From Codonopsis lanceolata (lineage: Eukaryota > Streptophyta > Magnoliopsida > Asterales > Campanulaceae): 64,000 nt of DNA. Shown in pieces: positions 33,235 to 52,825 of the stretch. The stretch covers positions 83,051,142 to 83,115,141 of the forward strand of contig CM028380.1 in the NCBI GenBank assembly GCA_013146195.2, read 5' to 3'. Below the pieces are notes generated by a model. The model made no database searches and had not been told where the DNA came from. It saw only the letters and a list, made by a program, of their open reading frames with translations. The position numbers and the translations under genes were made by a program. Within the stretch, counting starts at the first letter, position 1, and the number at the start of each line of letters is the position of its first letter.

Positions 33235-34833
33235 TAGAGATGTTAAATTGGGTCGGCCCTAACCCTACAGGGTCGCAGGTTAAACGGGTCATTAAAACGG
33301 GCCGCTCAAATCATGACCCTAACCCTAACCCTGTAGGCCTCGGGTTAATAGGGCCAGCCCTATTAGACGATTAACAAAATGAATTTGTATGGATATTAAC
33401 ATTTTACTTGAAACAACCATTAGTTGTTGTTGCTTTATGCAACATGACGGCACAAGAAAGCTAACAGAAAACTCTACCTTGCTTTCATAATTGTGTTTCT
33501 GCATTATGGTTAAATAGCTCAACTTATCATCTTAAACGAAAACTATGTTCATTACATTAGCAGTCATGACAACAAACACTTGCAATGGCAAGCTATTCAG
33601 ATCAATCATGCCAATAAAGAATTGATGGGGAGGAAATCAATATTTTGTCAAGCAATGATGCCCAAATGCCTAATCTTTGCTCGTAATTTAAACATACTCG
33701 GTTTTCAAAAACAGTATTGTACAATCAGAGGCTTTTCTTACTTAAGATTTCTCACAAAGCAAGGGTTCAGATTCTAATGGATTTACACAACCAAAATTAG
33801 ATCCCTATGCAATGAACTGTGATCTTAAAAGGCAATCAATTTCACATTCAAAACCCATTTGAGCCCAACGACCAGTTCCTATCATCTGTGTAAGATCAAG
33901 ATTCAACCCAGACGAATAGAGCTATACCACACTAATTAGAATTTGGAGCAGGCATTTCTCATAATATTAACCAAAAATTAAAACATCAGCAACAAATCAA
34001 ACAGTTGGATGTTTGATCCTTACACTGCTAAAGAAAATGGATAATTATATTTAGGAATATGATTTTAAAGATAGCAAAATCCAAAGGTCAAACTCACCCT
34101 TTTGAGTACACATAATTCCCAATTTCCCATCCACTTGCAACAAAATGCTCACATCTTTCTCATCGTGCAAAGCCTACCAAATCACAAATCACAGCCAGCC
34201 AATAATAAAAAATCAAAGAGAAGCATAGAAGATACACCAAAATTGAAGACCGAAGGCGAAGACGACTTCCTGAGTTCCTTTGCCGGTTAGTCTACCAGTC
34301 ACACATTAAAGAAGGATGCAACTAAATTACTAATTAATAATTTCTAAATTAGGGTTTAATTAAAAACTTACCAGTTGAATCTTGAAGATGAGATGACGAT
34401 TGACGGCGAGAAATGAATCTGTGAAGACGACAGGCGGTGAAGGCGTGTGAAGACGGCGGTGGCGGTGGCTGCGAAGACGACGGGCTCGGTGAAGGTGAAG
34501 CGTGAAGAGTGGCTGAGTGAAGCGAAGATCAAACCTCGAAGATTGAAGATGAGTGGCGACTTCTGTCTGAATCGGCGAGAATCGCCTTCGCCGTCGCCGT
34601 TTTTGGGCGAAAAAGTGAAGTCTCCGTCCTTTTTTGGTTAGTCTGTACGCTGTAAGTCCGTTTCCCCCCAAAAACCATCTCAGCCCGCGGCCAGCCCGCA
34701 CTTGTCTGTGACCCTATAGGGTCAACCCGTTTAGCCCGTTTAATAAATGGGTCGTGCCTTCCCGACCCTAACCCTTTCCGGGTTTCGGTTAATAGGGTCG
34801 ACCCTACGGTTTCTGGCCCTTTTAACATCTCTA
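33235..34833. mobile_element. Non-autonomous hAT element 3 (1599 bp) with possible captured exons
   Basis: Flanks GGGGGAAT (33227..33234) and GGGGAAAT (34834..34841) form an 8-bp duplication with one mismatch. Ends are TAGAGATGTTAAA and its complement, with subterminal GGGTCG/CCCTAACCC motifs. RNase H coding continues directly across. No transposase. The centre differs from the usual AT filler: on the minus strand, 34173..34098 forms an open 25-codon piece bordered by TAG and GGTGAG splice-like sites, and the region 34360..34700 is GC-richer. This might be captured gene sequence; source not recognised. Confidence 0.85.
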
Positions 34834-34841
34834 GGGGAAAT

Positions 34842-35020
34842 ACATGGTGCATCACCCTTCCCTGGTCAAAGACTACGAGCTTGTCAAGGAAACCTTGAAG
34901 AATTTCATGTTTTGGGAGATCGTCAGAATTGACCGAGCTGACAACATGCGAGCAGACTACTTGTCCAAGATCGCTGAAGGAAGTCTAGCATTGCTGAATC
35001 CGTTAGTAATAATCTAGCAC
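34842..35020 (+). pseudogene. C-terminal end of RNase H, host Tat-type element
   Basis: Directly after the hAT duplication: YMVHHPSLVKDYELVKETL, then RIDRADNMRADYLSKIA, the final Asp-containing block of plant archaeal-type RNase H (normally RxxNxxADxLS). A stop TAA at 35014..35016 separates it from integrase. Frame is consistent with 33000..33234 once the hAT is disregarded. Confidence 0.75.
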
Positions 35021-36256
35021 TTGGAAATGTCGGCTATTGACAGACCAATAATAATGGATATCGAGCTAGTGGCCAGAAGCTGGATCGACGATTACAAAGA
35101 TTACATTGAGCAAGGAATCCTCCCAGCGGATAAAGTCAAAGCCACTACGGTTAGGAGCCAAGCGTGCAGATACTCGGTAGTCGGGAGAATTCTATACAAG
35201 CGACCTAAGGTCAGACCTATGCTTCGCTGTGTTCCACCGGAGTTAACTGAGGAGGTTTTGTACGAAGTTCACGAAGGAGAATGCGGTGGCCAACCGAGCA
35301 CCAAAGCCCTAGCAGAAAAGGTTTTGCGCATAGGGTACTATTGGATTACACTCAGGAGAGATGCAGAGAAGTATGTTCACGAGTGTGACAAATGCCAACG
35401 ATACGCGAACATACCAAGGCTGTCGTCCACTATACAAAGCCCAGTCATTGCGGCCTGGCCGTTCGACATGTAAGGAATCGATTTTATCGGTCATTTTCCC
35501 TTGGCACAGTACAAATACAAGTATGCAGTTGTCACCATCGACTATTTCACAAAATGGATCGAGGCAAAGCCACTAGCCAAGATTTCTGAAGCAAATATCA
35601 TCAAATTCATCCATGGCCAAATATGGTGCAGATTAGGCCTCCCACGGGCAATCATCTCTGACCACGGCACCCAATTCTTGGACAAGTTCATAGCTGAATG
35701 TGCACGTTTGGGTGTCAAGCATTGGCAGTCATCCGTTGCTTAGCCACAAGGCAACGGCCAAGCCGAGGCCGGGAATAAGCAAGTCTTGCACGCTCTCAAA
35801 AGAAACCTAGAGGGTCGAGCGGGAAAATGGGCAGAAGAGCTACAGTCGGCTTTATGGGCAGAAGAGTTGTGATCCCCGTAGAAATAGTCTTGCCTAGCTA
35901 CCGAGTTTCCCACTACATCGAACAAGATAATGAGATGGCCCGGGCAATAGACATCGACCTTCTTCAAGAAAGAAGGTTGGATGCACGGTTGAGGATGATC
36001 AACTATAAGCAACGTGCAAAGGCTCGCCATGACAAGTGAATCCGAGGAAGAACATTCATGATCGGGGACTGGATACTTAGAAAAATTGAAGCAATCAGTC
36101 ACCAGGCAGAAAAGGGAAAACTCTCTCCTAACTAGGAAGGGCCTTTTCAAGTTACTGGCATAATCAGAGAGGGCACCTACATACTGCGAACACAGGAGGG
36201 CACAGACTTGAAGCATCCCTGGCACGCTGATCATTTAAAAAAGTACTATCATTGAG
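35021..36256 (+). pseudogene. Integrase of the host Tat-type element
   Basis: Zinc domain with YEVHEGECGGQ and CDKCQRYANI: the first His and both Cys are present, the second His position reads Gln. Core residues are seen in VVTIDYFTKWIEAKPL and PRAIISDHGTQFLD (Asp) and PQGNGQAEAGNKQVL (Glu). In-frame stops occur at 35471..35473 and 35741..35743. After QSALW about 40 codons of the family sequence are missing, and a 13-bp repeat marks the spot (35827..35839, 35854..35866). The end reads IPVEIVLPSYR, FMIGDWILRKI, GTYILRTQEG, WHADHLKKYY and stops near 36256. Inactive. Confidence 0.85.
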
Positions 36257-37188
36257 CCAGTTCTCAATATGAAAACGGGCGTCACTATCATTGATAAATA
36301 AAAGGCAAGTTTCTTTTATATTTGTTCATTCGAATTATTTATTCGTCGTTTATCAATTGTTTTTGGACTGCTTGACTAAATCCGCTCGCCAGCCAGGCAA
36401 ATAGGGTCATGCCCAGTCAACCTTCCACTATACCCGAGTATTCTTGGACATATCTTATCCTCTCCATGAGTAAGATAGGGCCGTGCTCGATTCACGTACT
36501 GGGATGCCCGCCAGGTAGTAGGGGCCATGCCCACAAGGTAGCGGCTAACTACATCAGATTCCTATAGTGACCGAGAAACACTGTTAGTCGTATATCTCTA
36601 TAACCAGTTGATATACTAACAACCGTTTCGACATACAAACGTCGGACAGGGCCATGCCTGGTTGCTGGTTGCCGCTCAGAGTAGGGCCCTGCCCACTAGG
36701 CAGTCTTCAAGATGCTCACTCTAGGGCGATAGGGGTTCATGCCCGCTCAAAGCCTTGGCCAGAACCAAGCTCTTATACCGGGCAGGCACATATGTCCTGC
36801 CCGCCCAAAGCCTTGGCCAGATCCAAGCACTTAATCCAGGTAGGAACATCTGCCCGCATACCTTCTAACTTGAATAATATGCTTACTTAATTAGCCTTAT
36901 TATTTTTAAGTTGTAATTGCATGAGTTTTGCATGCCAAATTATTTTTGTTTCTATTACGCATGTTATGATCAGTTCATACACATACATTCTAGTGTTAAA
37001 CAATGTGCAGGAAAAATTCAAATAAAGGAGCAATTGTCAAAGAGTAGTTCTCTATTCATAAATGTGCAAGGGATTACAATCAGAAGTCAAGTACAGTGGC
37101 ACGCAAGCCAAACAAAAACAACATTCCCAAGCTAAGCTTGGTCTGGAGCCTGATCTGGAAGGGGAGGAAGACCTTTGGCAGAAGCCCG
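36257..37188 (+). other. 3' non-coding region of the host Tat-type element
   Basis: No gene supported. Notable are recurrent near-palindromic GGGCCATGCCC-like motifs at 36403, 36477, 36520, 36648, 36683 and 36731, and two copies of CAAAGCCTTGGCCAGA (near 36759 and 36817). Similar motifs recur in the candidate LTR at 39238 and 39331. Confidence 0.5.
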
Positions 37189-38785
37189 TTACTGCTCTTC
37201 ATATTGGGCGTTCAGTGTTATGCGGGCAACCTCTTTTTCAGTAGCCTTGGCATCATCCTCTGCAACCATCTGCTCGGCCACAGTGGACTCCAAAGCATCA
37301 ACCAAATAGCATACATTCACGTCCAGGGGAGTTGGCGGGACCCAAGGCTCGCAACCAGCTTCGGAATCCGCCTTGGCCAGAACATCCAGCTCTGCCTCGA
37401 TGTAAGGAACCAAGCTGTGGAACTAGCGGGCCGGCAGCATCAAAGTAGGGATCGAGCACGGCCCATTCAGCCATGGTTTGCATCTCCACTACCCTACGAC
37501 CAACGAGCAGCCAAAGAATGTGATTGCTGCCATGTGCATAATAGGGCACGATGGCCACAACCACGACATCCTCAAAGTCCGGGGAGCTTTTGTAGTCCTC
37601 CACCGCACTCTTTGGCATTAAGTAGCTTCCCCATCAAGTCAGCCACCAACTCCCCATCTTTAATAGCCTGCATCTTGAGGGCATCCCACTTCACCTGCAA
37701 ATGCTTCCTCTGTTGGGTAACCGCTTCAAGGGCATTTTTCCCCTTCTCTAGCTCGGTCTGATTCTTCTTTATCTGGCCCACCAGCTCGGATTTCTCAGCA
37801 ACCAAATTGTTATCCTGAGCGACCAGCAACAAGCTTCGATCGAGCAACTCGACTTCTTCTTCTTTGCAGCAACGTCGTTAGCCTCTAGCCGGTCAGCCAG
37901 GGAGCACACCTGCTCAATCTTTTCTTTCAGCAGGCCCCCAAGGGATTTGTGGTCCGCCTCTATCTTTTTGCGAGCTTCATTTTCTTCGTTGTATCGGTCA
38001 TACAAGTTGGTGCAAGTGGAAGCAATCTGCAAAACAAGGGTCAAACAGTTAACCGCGGAAAAGAGCATGACACAGATTGGAATTCTAGGCTGCGGACAAC
38101 CTTACCTCGCTCAAGTAGAGACCCACGTTCCCGACTAGGACATGGCCAGCGGTGTCCTGATCTTCTACCAGGACATCGTGTAGGGCCCGCACGATAATGC
38201 CCTTGCCCACCAGGCCTCCTAGGCTCCCGCGGGCATGCAGATCGATACCCCCAGCAATGGAACATCCTTGGAGATTTCCTTCACAAGCGCCCGGGTAGCG
38301 CTAGTGGTGGAAGGCATTTTGAAGACGGCCTACCTCCAAGTAGCCACCCCGCTTTGAGTTGGGGCCAAAACAACAGGCTCAGAGCCCGAACCGCGTGGAC
38401 GAACAGTTTGGGCAGGAGGAGGAGATGGACTCTTCTTTCTTTTTACTGTTGCCTTGGCATCCTTGGCAGCACGGACCACGGGGATGTTAACAGCAGGGGC
38501 CTTGGCGGCCTTATCAGCAACGGCCACAGCGGCCTCTTTCTACACAGGGACAATGACTTTGGGAGCCGCTGCCTTCTTGACCGGGTTCGAGGCCTTGCCC
38601 GAGGCCAGGGCCTTCTTAGCTGACGGACAAAAAGGAACTTTGGGCAGGGCCACAAGCTCATTGGCCTTCAGGTCAGTGGCCCGCTGATCGGCTTGCTTCT
38701 TCTTGTTTCTTAGCATGGCCAAGTTCTTCATCCCTGATATAAAACAAGATAAGATAAGAACAATTTCAAAAAGGAAATGGATCAA
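37189..38785 (-). pseudogene. Antisense coiled-coil gene of the host Tat-type element
   Basis: Minus-strand readings make one diverged gene. An Ala/Lys-rich N-terminal part starts near 38785 (MKNLAMLRNKKKQADQ, KKALASGKASNPVKKAAAP; stop at 38540..38542) and is followed by PSTTSATRALVKEISKDVP. A long heptad-rich segment (EENEARKKIEADHKSLGG; QIKKNQTELEKGKNALEAVT) comes next, and the C-terminal part is SPDFEDVVVVAIVPYYAHGS. A 79-bp intron with GTAAGG and TTTTGCAG borders fits at 38105..38027. Such antisense ORFs after integrase are known in Tat elements; the function is unknown. Stops and frameshifts make this a pseudogene. Confidence 0.6.
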
Positions 38786-39057
38786 AGCGGGAACTGAAAG
38801 TGTTTGTAATCAACGGGCAACCATTATTATCCTCGTAGGCTGCCCGGCATTTGGCACTAGGGCCCAGCTGCTGAAACTCTACGCTCCAACTGTATTCCAA
38901 TAGGGTTCCGGAACCTTCCACAAACCTGCCTTCCACCTCTTCAACGTTTTCTCAAAAATTCACAAGTGTTGGAGCCCGTAGCCAGAACAACATCATCTAG
39001 CATATACGTTCCCCGCTCCGAGCATGAATACTCGCCAGACAAGGAGCAAGGGGCCAC

Positions 39058-39818
39058 TGATATGCCCGGCCCAAGCCGGGTCACGAGCAAAGCACGAGTT
39101 ATCATCACGTGCCTGTCACGAGCATAATTAGTATAGGATCTACCAGCCTAGCGGACAAAGCTACCAAGGTATCAAGCAATGAGAAAACGCAACTCCCGTC
39201 TAAACCTGGCTGGGCACAGGCCCTTGCCTACCCGACTAGGGGCCATGCCCGTGGACCACACTCACATCGAGCAAAGAATCAGATTCATCCCATCCAAACC
39301 TGGTCGAGCACTGGCCTTGCTTGCCCAACCAGGGGCCACGCCCGGGATCTACACTTGTCTATAATCAACCTACACCATATAGCCAGGTAGAGCCTTGCTC
39401 GCCCAGGCACGCATCGAGCAGGAAACTCCAGAAGCTTGCTCCCCAAGACAAGTCAAAGGTTTCCTTATCCGAGCAGGACACTTACCTTATCTGTTCCTAC
39501 GTTCACGCGGCCAGCCGCCTATCAATGCCTACAATTTAGGGATTTCATCCTTGATTGGTTGGGTAACCATGGAAACTAAATCCCACCCGGATTCTATGTC
39601 ATTGGGGGCCTATAAATACCCCTCCATAAACCACAAACAAGGTACATATTTTCTTGAGCCTAGAACCTCTGTCAAATTCTCTTTTGACTCTTATACACGA
39701 TACTTACTCTCACGTCGGAGTGGTTTCGCGAGGCCAAGTCTTGCACTTTCACTAAGGTGTTTTCGTGATCTTAATCAGGTTCAAGGAAGTAGATCAAGCT
39801 CAGATATCCTACCCATCA
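39058..39818 (+). repeat. Candidate 3' LTR of the host Tat-type element
   Basis: Starts TGATATGCCC after a purine-rich AAGGAGCAAGGGGCCAC tract and could end at ...ACCCATCA, giving TG...CA ends. A TATA box TATAAATA at 39611..39618 lies in a typical LTR promoter setting. The 5' LTR partner is missing, so neither boundary can be checked by comparison. Confidence 0.4.
39611..39618 (+). promoter_or_regulatory. Candidate LTR TATA box
   Basis: CCTATAAATACCCC lies about 200 bp before the proposed LTR end, as expected for the U3/R transition. Confidence 0.45.
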
Positions 39819-40041
39819 TAAGGATGGCCCAAGTTGCATTTTTGTCACATCATTGAGTTTACTTGTTTAGTTGTCAAACTTTTTCATTAACAACTTGTTG
39901 GAAATATTTTATTCATTTTGTCTCACAAAGCCTTTTGTTTCTTACAGCGTTGGTGTTGCCCTAATTAGGGTTTGTCTGAGCAGTAGCATTCTAAAATGAT
40001 GTTATTGCCCTTAATTTTTTAGATAATAACCAGACTGTTTC

Positions 40042-40228
40042 TGTAATACCCCATCCCACATCGGGTAGGTGTGAGAATTGTGTTCGATTTATAAGGTGGT
40101 CACACACTACCTCTGGGCACCAACATCATCCATGGACTTTTTGGTCGGTTTATGGTGGGTCTAATGACCCAAGGTGCTATGTGTGGGCTACACATAACGG
40201 ACCGAACTCTCAATTTCGGGGCGTTACA
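40042..40228 (+). mobile_element. Solo LTR / TRIM-like element, 187 bp
   Basis: Begins TGTAATACCCC and ends GGGGCGTTACA, bounded by a perfect 5-bp duplication GTTTC (40037..40041, 40229..40233). The same terminal motifs bound the chromovirus LTR at 53457..55296, in reverse. A diverged relative lies in RLK intron 1 (46806..47082). Confidence 0.85.
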
Positions 40229-40233
40229 GTTTC

Positions 40234-41751
40234 TTTTCATACGTGTTTACGTTAATAATTTATTTTTGTTATTTCTACAGTTTTTGGTCTTAGTTGTTTG
40301 TTGTTTCAGCAGTTTCTGATCTTAGTTGTTAGTTGTCTGTTGTTTGCGTAATATAATTATTTTTTAATCTTAGTTGTTTTTGCACAAAGCTTGTTTCCAG
40401 TACTTACCTGTTTCGAAAATAGCTCATACTTCTTGAACGAAAAGGTTGAAAACTGTCTACATAAAAATCCTAATTTTTAAAAGATAATTCTAACTTAAAT
40501 ATCATCATCAAAACATTATTTTAAACAAAGGTACTAACATAAATTAAAGGTAAAATGACAATCCCTTTTAACTTTTTTTAATCAAATATTTTTTTAATTG
40601 CAAAATTAACGTATATTTTTTATTTTTTTGTAAAACCATAGAACACGTAATTTGTAGTACTTTTAAAATACTATCACTTAATTGCGTGTTTTATAAAATT
40701 GAAAAAAAATATATACCTTAAATTTTCCCTTAAATATCATTGAGTTTGACCAAAAGAAGTTTAATATGACAATAATTTAGGGTGAAAGGAGTATAAGTTA
40801 TACGTCAAAAAAAAAAAAAAAAACTTGTATTTCATTTTTTTATCTTTTATTCTCATGTGTTCCGAACAAATATCAACCGAAATAATTTGAATTTTTTAAA
40901 AGTAATAAATAATTCGTCAATTCCACCTAAAGAGTTCAATAAGGAATTATTGTCATTTTATTAAAAAATTTGACTTTCAAACGACAACTGTTTGTCAGAC
41001 TGGAAGTTAATGAAATCTCCTCTCTAAATGCATTACTGCTTGATGCTTCAAAAAAAGTCAACTTTTTTACCGATAAAACGTCGACATCAAATTACTATTA
41101 TTATTTTAAATTATAAATCATTGAAATTATTATTTTCTTGAGACTTATTTATAGTTCTTAATTTCCTCTTTTAATAGTTTCAAAGTTTTTGGTCACTTGG
41201 AATCAATTCACATTAATTACTATTATCTCTTTACAAAAAAAATAATGCACCTGAAAGAATATAAACAGAAATTCAAATATTAATCGACGCATCGTTATTA
41301 AGAATTCTAAGACGGCAAGCTTTTGTTTATAAACGAGAAGAAGGGAACATCACTTAGAACTGTTAGGATTTCATAAGAATAAGCTTTTTCTTTATTAATA
41401 AAAAAAATTAATAAATGAACAGTCTCAAAATTAAATCAGGTTTATGAAGGAAAATAAAATATAACTATTTTTTAATGGGATTTTCCTGGGAAAAAAAATC
41501 ACGAATATTATTTATTGTATCATAAAAGAACTGATCCCACCCACCAAGAAGCACTTGACATTTGTTTATTTGTTCTACCAAAAATAACTTTTTTTATTGT
41601 TATCAAGTGGTAATAAATTATTGTTTTAGGAACTATCTGTTACGTATATAATGAATTATTACTGCGTTGATTTAGTATTAAAAGTTGACGAATTAATAGA
41701 ATTAGTATAAAGAATTATCAGTTCAGTACTTGCGGTGATTTAGTATTGAGG
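40234..41751 (+). promoter_or_regulatory. Upstream region of the LRR receptor-kinase gene
   Basis: AT-rich with no ORF of note. A TATA-like CGTATATAATG lies at 41643..41653, about 100 bp before the start codon, and TTGAC (W-box core) occurs near 41684, which is too common to weigh. A truncated Stowaway-like MITE end (GGGTGAAAGGAGTA) is near 40780..40795. The distal part 39819..40036 shows nothing recognisable. Confidence 0.4.
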
Positions 41752-50252
<8,501 letters not shown>

Positions 50253-50401
50253 GTGATTTTCTTCAAGCCACAGGTTTCTTATCCATTTCTATTCAAACCA
50301 CTACAAAATTTATCAAGTTTCTTTCTCTTACCTACTCTAAGAAACTGCCAACTCGAAGACCTGAATGCACATTGAAGTTTGAGTCATTTGCTATCTCCGT
50401 T

Positions 50402-50501
50402 NNNNNNNNNNNNNNNNNNNNNNNNNNNNNNNNNNNNNNNNNNNNNNNNNNNNNNNNNNNNNNNNNNNNNNNNNNNNNNNNNNNNNNNNNNNNNNNNNNN
50501 N
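50402..50501. other. Assembly gap (100 N)
   Basis: Exactly 100 N, the usual placeholder for a gap of unknown size. Left of it is the RLK intron after exon 15; right of it is chromovirus RT. The rest of the RLK gene and the 3' half of the retrotransposon are missing, so adjacency of the two sides is not proven. Confidence 0.98.
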
Positions 50502-51338
50502 AGCGCCCCAAGGTGAAACACTTGGTCTAATCAAATCTTTCTCCAACAATTCCCTGTAATTGCTCTTTTAACTCCTTGAGTTCTCGCGGTGCCATTCTAT
50601 AGGGTGCTTTAGAAATAAGCGCGTCCCCTCTGCAATCGATTCCAAACTCTACCTGCCTCGTGAAAGACTGAAATCCTCCGAAACACATCCTCAAACTCCT
50701 TAACCACCTGATAGGGATTCCAACTTAACCCCTTCCTTTCGACTATCGATAATGGAGGCTAAATAGCCTTGGCAGCCCTTCATTAGCAACCTTCTCGCCT
50801 TCAAGGAAGAAATAATACAAGATGGAACTACTGGTTTAGACCTTTTAAAGCGAAATTCTGCCTCACCCGGCATGCAAAATACGACTTCCTTCGAAATGCC
50901 TCCTTAGCGTGAAACGCCGCTAGCCAATCCATGCCTAATATTAGATCAAAGTCTTGGATATCTAAGGGTAGCAAATCAATAGGCATTTCTCTATCCTCCG
51001 CTTCAAAGGGCATGACTTATACACTGTGGTTACAGAATGGATTCTTTAGTAGGCGTGTTCATAACTAAGTCAACTTCCAAAGCTTTGAACACAATTTCAT
51101 ATGATGTGCGAGCGTGCACGTATAATTGAGTGTGTGGCACCAGATCAATCAATGCATATACGCCACGAGTAAAGATGGATTTGCACCGCCACCACGTTCC
51201 ATTTGTAGCACTTGCATCTCTAGCCGCCATCGCAAATATCCTTCCTTGTCCTCTTGGTTTGTTCTTATCTTCCTCCCCTGTTCCTTGATTAGCACCACCC
51301 TTTGGTGGTTCTGGGCAGTCCCTGGCCTTATGTCCCAC
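50502..51338 (-). pseudogene. Protease and start of reverse transcriptase, chromovirus
   Basis: Minus-strand reading after gag: GVYALIDLVPHTQLYVHA (degraded protease active site), YEIVFKALEVDLVMNTPTKE, and LPLDIQDFDLILGMDWLAAF, the highly conserved end of chromovirus proteases. Toward the gap come VEFGID, ISKAPYRMAP, ELKELK, DLIRPSVSPWGA, the RT entry of Tekay/Del-type elements. Several frame changes. The catalytic RT box, RNase H, integrase and chromodomain would lie beyond the gap. Confidence 0.8.
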
Positions 51339-52457
51339 CTTGCCGCAATTGAAACAAGCTCCCTTTGTCCAAAAGCATGCTTCAGTCTTGTGGTTCTTCC
51401 CACACCTACCGCAAGTTTGATTGGTATTCTGATTTCGTCCCTGGTTCTGGTTACGCCATTGGCTCAGTGATGACCTTGGTTCCGATTCCGCCCACCGATT
51501 GGCCGATGGCCATGATTATAATTCGACTTGGCGGGTTGGTCCTTTGTTATCATTGTTCTCTCGTATTCCTTCTTTTATATCCATTCCCGCCTTGATGCTT
51601 ACTCCCTGTTTCTGGCCGGAACTCTTCAGACCCCTCTTCCTCTCATCCTTCTTTCTTTGGTACTCGACGCACTCTAGCTCCATCACACGAGCTCTGTCTC
51701 AAAGACGCCAAGATAGGTCGGCAATTGTAGAGAGTCGCCTATAGCTAATCCGGCTCTGGGCCCTCTCAAACTTCTCGGCTTTCGACCTTCGCTAGCAAAA
51801 AGAGCTGGGAGCAAATTTTGACAACTCGATGAATTTTGCATTGTACTCATCAACCGTCATCTTCCCTTACTCGAGGTTAAGAAATTCCACTAGCTTCATG
51901 TCCTTCATGCTTGGTGGAAAATATTTCTTGTTGAACACCTCCACGAATATGTCCCAAGTAATCACTTCAACACCCCGAGACTCTAGTGTACTCTTCTCAG
52001 AATCCCACCACTGACTAGCTTCCCCCTGCAGCATAAAGGTTGCTAGTTTCACCTGTTGTTCGCTGGAGCATGTCATTGTCTCAAGGATCTTCTTCATGTG
52101 ATGCAACCACTCATCAGGCTTCTCCGTGCCCGGTGCTCCTGTAAACGTCCTTGGGTTTCGTTTCTGGAAACTTTCTAGCGGATCCTTAATAGCGTAGGTT
52201 GAGCCGAGCTACAAGCTTGAGCCGCTGCGCTTTCCCTGGTCCTTATTTCCCACAAGGGCCTGCGCTATAGTCTGAAGCAAGGTATATAAGGTAGGGTCTA
52301 CTGGCACTGCAAGTACAGGTCCATTAACATTTGCGTTTGGTTAGACTACTTCGGGTGTATTGCCAGAAGTGGAGTCTTCCAGGACTCTACCAGCTCTAGT
52401 ACCCCTACCACATCCACGTCCACGTCCACGAGTTCCAGTGCGTCCTCCACGTGCCAT
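51260..52457 (-). pseudogene. gag of the chromovirus
   Basis: Starts MARGGRTGTRGRGRGCGRG (ATG at 52457). The core has HHMKKILETMTCSSEQQVKLATF, GEASQWWDS, and VEVFNKKYFPPSMK, EFLNLE, DEYNAKFIELSKFAP. It ends in a CCHC knuckle CFNCGKVGHKARDC (about 51317..51358), preceded by CGRCGKNHKTEACF. Typical of the Tekay/Del branch of plant chromoviruses. Stops, for example one about 39 codons from the start and one after EFLNLE, make it non-functional. Confidence 0.85.
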
Positions 52458-52825
52458 TTGGTACTGAGATATAAATGGCATAGTGTCAAATAGTGTGTAA
52501 AATCTTTATCACACTGAAATTGGTTTTTCGGTATTCATTATGATGTAAATGGGAACAACTTACATAATTGTTACATATCATCTTTTCATTCAAAACTCAT
52601 CTTATAATCGTAAGCACTCAAACATGCATTAATACAGATATAGTTGTAAGGAATATTGATGAACATTCAAATAAATCCTCAAATTTATTAATTCTATTTT
52701 TTTTTTCCAACATCTCAAAATTTGGGTACACAGAGTATCCCATGTCTCTTAACTAAAACAATCCTCTAAACATACTCAACGATTGAGGCAACTATAAAAC
52801 AAAAATAACTAGCGTGATGTTCTAT

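Noticed and set aside
33002..33292. Minus-strand ORF opposite RNase H
   Set aside because: Antisense shadow of the RNase H coding region, and it runs across the hAT border.
33242..33345. Telomere-like CCCTAACCC runs
   Set aside because: Only two or three hexamers, not the plant CCCTAAA heptamer, and they mirror GGGTTAGGG-type subterminal motifs at the other end of hAT element 3.
34360..34701. Arg/Leu-rich minus-strand ORF in hAT element 3
   Set aside because: Composition-driven reading without domain phrases; treated as possible captured sequence, not a gene.
39395..39856. Plus-strand 153-codon ORF
   Set aside because: Covers the candidate LTR, including its TATA box; no protein family features.
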